DNA from: Chitinophaga sp. CF418
GTDB lineage: Bacteria > Bacteroidota > Bacteroidia > Chitinophagales > Chitinophagaceae
Assembly (NCBI RefSeq): GCF_900142925.1
Contig: NZ_FRCN01000006.1
Coordinates: 124,001-188,000, forward strand
Length of the DNA: 64,000 bases
Direction: 5' to 3'
The position numbers and the translations under genes are program-made. Shown one piece after another: positions 58,249 to 64,000 of the stretch; the stretch's first letter is position 1, and every line of letters begins with the position of its first letter. The notes beneath the pieces were generated by a model, which saw nothing but the letters and a program-made list of their open reading frames with translations, did not search any database and was not told where the DNA came from.

Positions 58249-58875
58249 TTATGAGTAAAGCTGTACTTTCTCTATCATTTCTATGACGTTAGAGACCTGC
58301 AATTTCTCAAAAATGCGTTTTTTGTAGGTGCTGACAGTTGAGATCTGTAAACTGAGTTTTTCCGCTATTTCTGCCACACTGGAGCCTTTTATCAGCAGTT
58401 GCATGATATTGTTCTCACGGCTGGATAAACGCTGAATTGGATTAGTGGCAGCTTTTTTATTGGTAAAATTGTTCAGTAAAGTCTGTTTCAGTGTAGGGCT
58501 GAGGTATTTTTCGTCCCTGAGCAGGGTCTTAGCGGCATTTTTGATCTCTTCTATACCGGTTTTTTTTGACAGGAAACCATCAGCTCCCGCTTCAAGATAC
58601 CTCCATCCGAAGATCTGCTCATCGTAGCTGGAGAAGATAAGGATCTTGACATCCGGATGTCTGAGGCGGATTACATCCAGCATCTGGTGATTATTCCCTC
58701 CCGGCATGTCAATGTCCAGTATTATCAGATCGAATTTTTTAGTAGATAATATTTTCAGGGTATCCTCGAAACTGGACGCCTCACTGAGATGCGCATCCTC
58801 GATGGACTTTTGCAGAATGAGTGTAGTTCCATACCGGACCACCTCCTGATCATCGACAACTAAGATATTAGGCAT
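58249..58875 (-). CDS. NarL/LuxR-type response regulator, orphan
   Basis: A 208-residue regulator. The receiver (1-120) has VVDDQE near 6-9, the phosphoacceptor Asp in IILDIDMPGG and the Lys in FLSKKTG. The LuxR-type helix-turn-helix (145-208) starts LSSRENNIMQLLIKGSSVAEIAE, quoted here in two parts as LSSRENNIMQLL and SSVAEIAE, and continues ISTVSTYKKRIFEKL. No kinase gene adjoins it, so its partner is elsewhere. It is divergent from the second giant surface protein gene, 246 bases away, and could control it. Confidence 0.9.
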   Translation of the reverse strand: MPNILVVDDQEVVRYGTTLILQKSIEDAHLSEASSFEDTLKILSTKKFDLIILDIDMPGGNNHQMLDVIRLRHPDVKILIFSSYDEQIFGWRYLEAGADGFLSKKTGIEEIKNAAKTLLRDEKYLSPTLKQTLLNNFTNKKAATNPIQRLSSRENNIMQLLIKGSSVAEIAEKLSLQISTVSTYKKRIFEKLQVSNVIEMIEKVQLYS

Positions 58876-59008
58876 AGCAACTTATTGTGTAAAAGTATGT
58901 TACAACGGTTAAATAAACAATGCATGGAAGATGGAGAAAAAAAGTTTTGTAGTAAAACTACTACATATTAATACAAGTTATTCTAAATAATTAAATCAAA
59001 CAAGTATA

Positions 59009-59016
59009 TAAATTTG
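59009..59016 (+). promoter_or_regulatory. -7 box for the second giant surface protein
   Basis: TAAATTTG matches TAnnTTTG and would give a leader of about 100 bases before the ATG at 59122. No clear -33 element. Confidence 0.35.
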
Positions 59017-59121
59017 TTGTATGTGAAAACCGTCAAGTGAACAAAACAAAATATACCTATGAATGATTCGGAAGTACTTAGCGGTCTTCTGTCCCGATAC
59101 CAATACACAATTACTTTCAGA

Positions 59122-62100
59122 ATGAGATTATTTCTTCCTAAGTGCCTGGTTTGCATTTTTTTATGCTGCCTGCTCAGTATTTCTTCATTTGCTCAGACAG
59201 GACCAGCCGGTGTAAATAACGGAGCTGTATTGTGGCTGGATGCTTCAGATGTACTGGCAGGAGGAACCGCTCCGGCTTTTGGCACAACGCTGGCTACATG
59301 GTTTGATAAGTCGGGTAGCGGGCATAATGCAGTCAGCTCTGGCGCTAACGCAGTGATATACAATACTGGTGGCGCAAATGGTCGCCCTGTTGTGAATTTT
59401 ACCCGGACCTCCGCAGCAGCAGGTTCAGGCATGACAGTATCCGGATTGGACATCAGAGCGGTGACTTCTCCGGATGTCACCATCTTCGCGGTATACCGTC
59501 CGGGTACAAACGATGGTAATGCCCAGGCAATATGGGGAAATGATAATGGCAGTCAGCAGCGTTACTTCAATAACAAAGCGGCTACCGGTACTACGGATGC
59601 CAGTCTGGCCACCGGAGGCACGGCCGTCGTCATACCCGGAGGCGCAAAGAACGGAGAGACAAGGCTTGTCACAGCCGTTTATAGTAGTGGCGCCAACGCA
59701 TCTGCAGCTTACCTGAACGGGAAGCTGATTTCTGCATTTACGGACCAGACAGCCAGTGCTTCTGGTCTTTCGACTTTTAAGATAGGTCTGGATGGCGATA
59801 ATAATTACTACAACGGCGATGTCAGTGAACTGATCGTATATAACAGGAAGCTGAGCGCCTGTGAAATAGAAAAGATCAATATTTACCTCGCGGCCAAATA
59901 CGCAACGGACTTTACCGATATGGCGTCTAACTATACACTCGGTATTCCTTATAATAATGATATCAATGGTGTAGGTGTACGTACTTCGGCTTGTGGGGGT
60001 ACCTATAATATCAGCGCTTCTTTCAGTGCAATCCTGTCAGTTACCAATCCTTCCGCGAGTAATACCGGCGTAGTATTAAGCTTCGGTAATGATCGCGGAG
60101 GATATGGCAGTTCCTCTCAGACGCCTTCCACGTATACCTCCAGGTTACAGCAGGTATGGCGGGCAGACCTCAATGGAAATATTGGTACTGTGGATGTCTG
60201 CTTCGAACTAAGCGGCCTGGGTATTGACGTTTCCAACTCAGGCAACTTCGCCCTGCTGATAGATAAGGATGGAGATTTCAGTAACGCTACTGTTATCAGC
60301 ACAGGCGTGACCATCCTGGTGAACAGAGTATGTATTTCCGGTGTAAGCCTCACGAAGGGCGATTACTTCACACTAGCCACGAGGGCAGCTACCAGTACTG
60401 CTTCTGAAATCACTTCAACGAATGAAGGTGTTCAGCAGAAATCATTATTTACTACCGCCACAGTGGTTGATGATCAGATACTTGTAAAAGGAAGTTCCAG
60501 CATTACAGATGGAAAAGTGTATATAGAAACAGGGTTTACTGCGGGAGACGTGATCTCCTGGGGGACCTTACCTACCGGGGTTACGGGTGCATATAATGCT
60601 ACTACCGGGGTGGCTAACTTTACGGGTACTGCTTCGTCTACCGACTGGCAGAATTTTTACCGTACTATTACGTTCAACACCACCAGTGGCACTACGGGCA
60701 ACAGGACCATCCGTTTTGTATTAAGTAACGTGGTGACTTATACTGTTGGCACCAAGCCCCACTACTACGAATATATTACCACTCCTATGAGCTGGACCGC
60801 AGCAAAAGCAGCTGCGGAGGCGCGTACATTATATGGTCTCCAGGGTTACCTGGCTACCAGTACGGCACAGATAGAAAATGACTTCATTACTTCCAAACTC
60901 TCTGCCGATGGCTGGATAGGAGCTTCCTGTAACTATACGCTGGTAAATACTGCCGTGGGCAGTACTGTATTTAACAATCAGAATCAGGCGAATGGTAAAT
61001 ATTATTGGGTAGTGGGCCCTGAAAAAGGAACGGCTATCTCCACAGGATTGAACACTCCTGTCGCAGTAGGTGGCGCATATATGAACTGGAACGCGGGCGA
61101 GCCAAATAACTATCAGAGTACCAACGAGCAGTACATGCAGCTGTATTCCACGAATCAGGGTAAATGGAATGACCTTCCGAATACTTCGAATCTGGGATAT
61201 GTGGTGGAATATGGAGGATATGCTTCTGATCCGGTACTGAATATTGACTATAGCAGGGTGATGGTAAATGCACCGCCGGCTCCTGTTATTACTGCGTTTT
61301 CCAGTGATAATGGGCTTAGTTCCATAGATAATATTACTAACGATAACACCCTGGTTCTCAGTGGAACAGGGCAGGCTTCTGCCACTATCACCGTATACAG
61401 GGCAGATATAGGATCAATAGGTACAACCACCGTCAATGCTTCCGGTAACTGGACATTTAACTATACCGGTACTTCATTGACCGATGGTACCTATGCATTC
61501 ACGGCAACCGCTACTACTGGTAGTCAGACAAGTGCTGCGAGTCAGACCTATACAATAACGGTAGACCTGACAGCTCCGTTCAAACCAGGGCAGCCTGCTT
61601 TAGCATCAGGTAGTGGAAATGCATCGAATGATGTTACGCCTGATCTGACAGGTTCTGCAGAACCAGGTTCCCTCGTGAAAATATATGATGGTGCTACGCA
61701 GATAGGTACCGCTACTACCAATGCATCCGGTCAATGGACGCTGACAGCACCTACCCTGAGCACTTCATTACATAATATTACTGTGACTGCAACAGATGTT
61801 GCGGGCAATGTGAGTGTCAGCAGTGATCCTTTCCCGCTGACTATAGATGTTACAGCACCTGCCACGCCTCCCGCTCCAACGCTGGTAGGTGGTGTTGCCG
61901 GTGTGACCAATGATAATACCCCTACTATCATTGGTAAGGCGGAAGCCAATAGTACCGTGACGATCTATAACGGTGGTGTTGCTGCCGGTACTGCCCATGC
62001 GGATAATAACGGTGATTATATCTTTACCTTCCCGGTACTCGCCGATGGGCCTTATACTGTGAATGTAACAGCTACAGATGCTGCGGGTAATACCAGTGCA

Positions 62101-64000
62101 CAAAGTCCTGCGCTGAACTTTACCGTAGATACGCAGGCGCCTCCTGTGCCAACCATCACTACTGCTCAGACGCTGACAAATGATAACACACCAACTGTAA
62201 CCGGTACAGCGGAGGCTAATAGCACTGTAACCATTTATAAAGATGGTGTGGCAGCTGGCACCGCTACCGCGAATGCTTCCGGCAATTATACCTACACCTT
62301 TAGTCCTGCATTGCCTGACGCTACTTATAGCATCACCGCAACTGCTACTGATGCCGTAGGCAATACCAGTGCGCAAAGTAGTCCGCTGAACATTACGGTG
62401 GATGCTACCGCTCCTAATGCTCCGGTTATTACTACCAATAAATTAATAACTAATAATAATACTCCTACCATAACAGGTACCGCGGAAGCTAACAGCACGG
62501 TAACTATTTATAAAGGAGGTGTTGCTGTGGCTACGACTACGGCTAATGCCGGTGGTAATTTCTCTTATACGTTCAGTTCTCCATTAGCGGATAATGTATA
62601 TGCCGTAACAGCTACCGCTACTGATGCTGCGGGCAATATCAGTCCACAGAGTAACGTATTGAACATTACCATTGATACCCAGGCGCCTCCGGCTCCTGTT
62701 GTATCATCTGTCGCTACTCCGGCTAATGACAACACGCCAACCGTTACCGGTACCGCAGAGCCTAACAGCACAGTAACTATTTATCGTGACGGTGTGCTGG
62801 CTGGTACAACTGCTGCTAATGCCAGTGGTAACTACAGCTATACCTTTACTTCATCATTGGCCGACGGACTGCGTGGAATAACCGCTACAGCGACGGATGC
62901 CGCAGGTAATACCGGTCCGCAGAGTGCGCCCCTGAATATCCTGATTGATACGCAGGCGCCGGGTGTACCGACCATTACTACTGCTCAGACACCAACTAAT
63001 GATAATACGCCAACGGTAACGGGTACAGCGGAAGCTAACAGCACCGTAACTATCTATGTAGGTGGTTCAGCAGTTGGTACAACTACTGCTAATGCCGGTG
63101 GTAACTACACCTTCACAGTACCAACGGCCTTATCTGACGGTACTCATACGTTCACCGCTACAGCAGCTGATGCAACAGGTAATACCAGTGCGCCAAGTGC
63201 GGGTCTGAATATCACTATCGATAGCCAGGCGCCGACTGCACCGACCATTACTACTGCCCAGACACTGACTGTTGACAATACGCCAACTGTAACAGGTACA
63301 GCGGAAGCTAACAGCACGGTGACCATATATATAGATGGCACTGCAGCCGGTACAACTACTGCTAATGCCGGTGGTAACTATACCTTCACAGTACCAACAG
63401 CTTTATCTGACGGTACACATGCATTCACTGCTACAGCTACCGATGCAGTGGGTAATACAAGTACACCAAGTGCTCCGCTGAATATTACCATCGATACGCA
63501 GGCTCCAACGGTACCAACCATCACTACCGCTCAAACACCGACTAGTGATAATACACCAACTGTAACCGGCGCGGCGGAAGCCAACAGCACTGTAACTATC
63601 TATGTAGACGGTTCAGCAGTAAGCACAACTACAGCTACTGCCGGTGGTAACTATACTTTCACAGTACCAACGTCACTGTCTGACGGTACACATGCATTCA
63701 CAGCCACTGCTACGGATGCAGTTGGTAATACCAGTGCATTAAGTGCTACCCTGAATATCATTATTGATACCCAGGCGCCAGGCGCACCGACTATTACTAC
63801 GGCTCAGACATTGACCGCTGATAATACACCAACTGTAACTGGTACAGCAGAAGCTAACAGCACCGTCACTATCTATGTAGATGGTTCGGCAGTTGGTACG
63901 ACTACCGCTACTGCCGGTGGTAACTACACTTTCACAGTGCCAACAGCTTTATCTGACGGTACACATGCATTCACTGCTACAGCGACTGACGCAGTAGGTA
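59122..64000 (+). CDS. Giant surface protein: LamG-like, C-type lectin and Ig-like repeats, 3' end missing
   Basis: A reading frame of at least 1626 codons, open to the window edge. The signal peptide (MRLFLPKCLVC...SSFAQ) favours 59122 over an in-frame ATG at 59059. Residues about 35-255 are a LamG-like/concanavalin fold (VLWLDASDVLAGG, ELIVYNRKLSACE), then a beta domain to about 430. Residues about 550-700 are a C-type lectin-like domain (WTAAKAAAEARTLYG, YLATSTAQIEN, MNWNAGEPNNYQS, GKWNDLP). From about 745, ten Bap-type Ig-like repeats begin, the last eight at an exact or near-exact 91-residue (273-bp) period, with GTAEANSTVTIY and SDGTHAFTATATDAVGN. It is probably a T9SS-exported adhesin, but the sorting domain lies outside the window. 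Confidence 0.88.
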   Translation, partial: MRLFLPKCLVCIFLCCLLSISSFAQTGPAGVNNGAVLWLDASDVLAGGTAPAFGTTLATWFDKSGSGHNAVSSGANAVIYNTGGANGRPVVNFTRTSAAAGSGMTVSGLDIRAVTSPDVTIFAVYRPGTNDGNAQAIWGNDNGSQQRYFNNKAATGTTDASLATGGTAVVIPGGAKNGETRLVTAVYSSGANASAAYLNGKLISAFTDQTASASGLSTFKIGLDGDNNYYNGDVSELIVYNRKLSACEIEKINIYLAAKYATDFTDMASNYTLGIPYNNDINGVGVRTSACGGTYNISASFSAILSVTNPSASNTGVVLSFGNDRGGYGSSSQTPSTYTSRLQQVWRADLNGNIGTVDVCFELSGLGIDVSNSGNFALLIDKDGDFSNATVISTGVTILVNRVCISGVSLTKGDYFTLATRAATSTASEITSTNEGVQQKSLFTTATVVDDQILVKGSSSITDGKVYIETGFTAGDVISWGTLPTGVTGAYNATTGVANFTGTASSTDWQNFYRTITFNTTSGTTGNRTIRFVLSNVVTYTVGTKPHYYEYITTPMSWTAAKAAAEARTLYGLQGYLATSTAQIENDFITSKLSADGWIGASCNYTLVNTAVGSTVFNNQNQANGKYYWVVGPEKGTAISTGLNTPVAVGGAYMNWNAGEPNNYQSTNEQYMQLYSTNQGKWNDLPNTSNLGYVVEYGGYASDPVLNIDYSRVMVNAPPAPVITAFSSDNGLSSIDNITNDNTLVLSGTGQASATITVYRADIGSIGTTTVNASGNWTFNYTGTSLTDGTYAFTATATTGSQTSAASQTYTITVDLTAPFKPGQPALASGSGNASNDVTPDLTGSAEPGSLVKIYDGATQIGTATTNASGQWTLTAPTLSTSLHNITVTATDVAGNVSVSSDPFPLTIDVTAPATPPAPTLVGGVAGVTNDNTPTIIGKAEANSTVTIYNGGVAAGTAHADNNGDYIFTFPVLADGPYTVNVTATDAAGNTSAQSPALNFTVDTQAPPVPTITTAQTLTNDNTPTVTGTAEANSTVTIYKDGVAAGTATANASGNYTYTFSPALPDATYSITATATDAVGNTSAQSSPLNITVDATAPNAPVITTNKLITNNNTPTITGTAEANSTVTIYKGGVAVATTTANAGGNFSYTFSSPLADNVYAVTATATDAAGNISPQSNVLNITIDTQAPPAPVVSSVATPANDNTPTVTGTAEPNSTVTIYRDGVLAGTTAANASGNYSYTFTSSLADGLRGITATATDAAGNTGPQSAPLNILIDTQAPGVPTITTAQTPTNDNTPTVTGTAEANSTVTIYVGGSAVGTTTANAGGNYTFTVPTALSDGTHTFTATAADATGNTSAPSAGLNITIDSQAPTAPTITTAQTLTVDNTPTVTGTAEANSTVTIYIDGTAAGTTTANAGGNYTFTVPTALSDGTHAFTATATDAVGNTSTPSAPLNITIDTQAPTVPTITTAQTPTSDNTPTVTGAAEANSTVTIYVDGSAVSTTTATAGGNYTFTVPTSLSDGTHAFTATATDAVGNTSALSATLNIIIDTQAPGAPTITTAQTLTADNTPTVTGTAEANSTVTIYVDGSAVGTTTATAGGNYTFTVPTALSDGTHAFTATATDAVG
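61360..64000 (+). repeat. 273-bp tandem coding repeats in the second giant gene
   Basis: The word GGTACAGCGGAAGC or a close variant recurs at 62203, 62476, 62749, 63022, 63295, 63568 and 63841, exactly 273 bases apart each time, with earlier, more divergent units at about 61360, 61650 and 61933. The last four units are the most alike at DNA level. The array continues past the window. Confidence 0.92.

Overview
The window reads as chromosomal DNA of a Bacteroidota soil bacterium, most like Chitinophaga and its relatives. The evidence is a type IX secretion C-terminal sorting domain on a giant surface protein, SusC-era signatures such as a TonB-dependent receptor and a two-component-regulator-propeller sensor kinase, glycoside hydrolases with signal peptides, an RHS polymorphic toxin, and several upstream boxes of the Bacteroidota sigma factor form TAnnTTTG with few Shine-Dalgarno sequences. 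All calls were made by reading the sequence; no database search was run.

Layout. 1-2 kb: the end of a secreted phosphodiesterase/phosphatase, then VOC and DinB-fold proteins. 1.95-2.5 kb: a gene-free stretch with two perfect DnaA boxes next to an AT-rich run. 2.5-11 kb: a 2839-residue repeat adhesin. 11-17.2 kb: a GH71/99-like lipoprotein, flavin reductase, a PhoX/DUF839-like lipoprotein and a diheme cytochrome c peroxidase with an extra N-terminal helical domain. 17.2-17.5 kb: tandem and dispersed repeats. 17.7-21.4 kb: sensor kinase and response regulator. 21.6-31.6 kb: 2'-5' RNA ligase-like protein, small hypothetical, M1 peptidase, AraC regulator divergent from an aldehyde dehydrogenase plus DUF779, a GH5 enzyme with C-terminal CBM, DUF2809 membrane protein, and an NAD(P)-binding oxidoreductase. 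32-37.5 kb: an RHS toxin followed by two paralogous immunity-like genes, each trailed by the same long hairpin-forming element.

37.7-48.3 kb is a molybdenum island: 2Fe-2S subunit, Moco-binding subunit, diheme cytochrome, XdhC, MocA/MobA-like cytidylyltransferase, MoaA, a one-domain ModE-like regulator, a TonB-dependent receptor and an AraC regulator. Two 24-bp palindromes with ModE-operator architecture (CGTTAT...ATAACG, 9+6+9) sit in front of the hydroxylase operon and directly in front of the receptor, which suggests that ModE-type control extends to outer-membrane uptake. I consider this the strongest finding.

48.3-59 kb: two small conserved proteins, a four-gene envelope operon of unknown function led by a coiled-coil/beta-barrel protein, then on the minus strand a glycolipid-binding-domain protein, a sulfotransferase and APS kinase, a small conserved protein, a TlpA-type thioredoxin and a response regulator. 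59.1-64 kb: the start of a second giant surface protein (LamG-like, C-type lectin, then 91-residue Ig-like repeats) that runs off the window. No rRNA, tRNA, CRISPR array or insertion sequence was seen.
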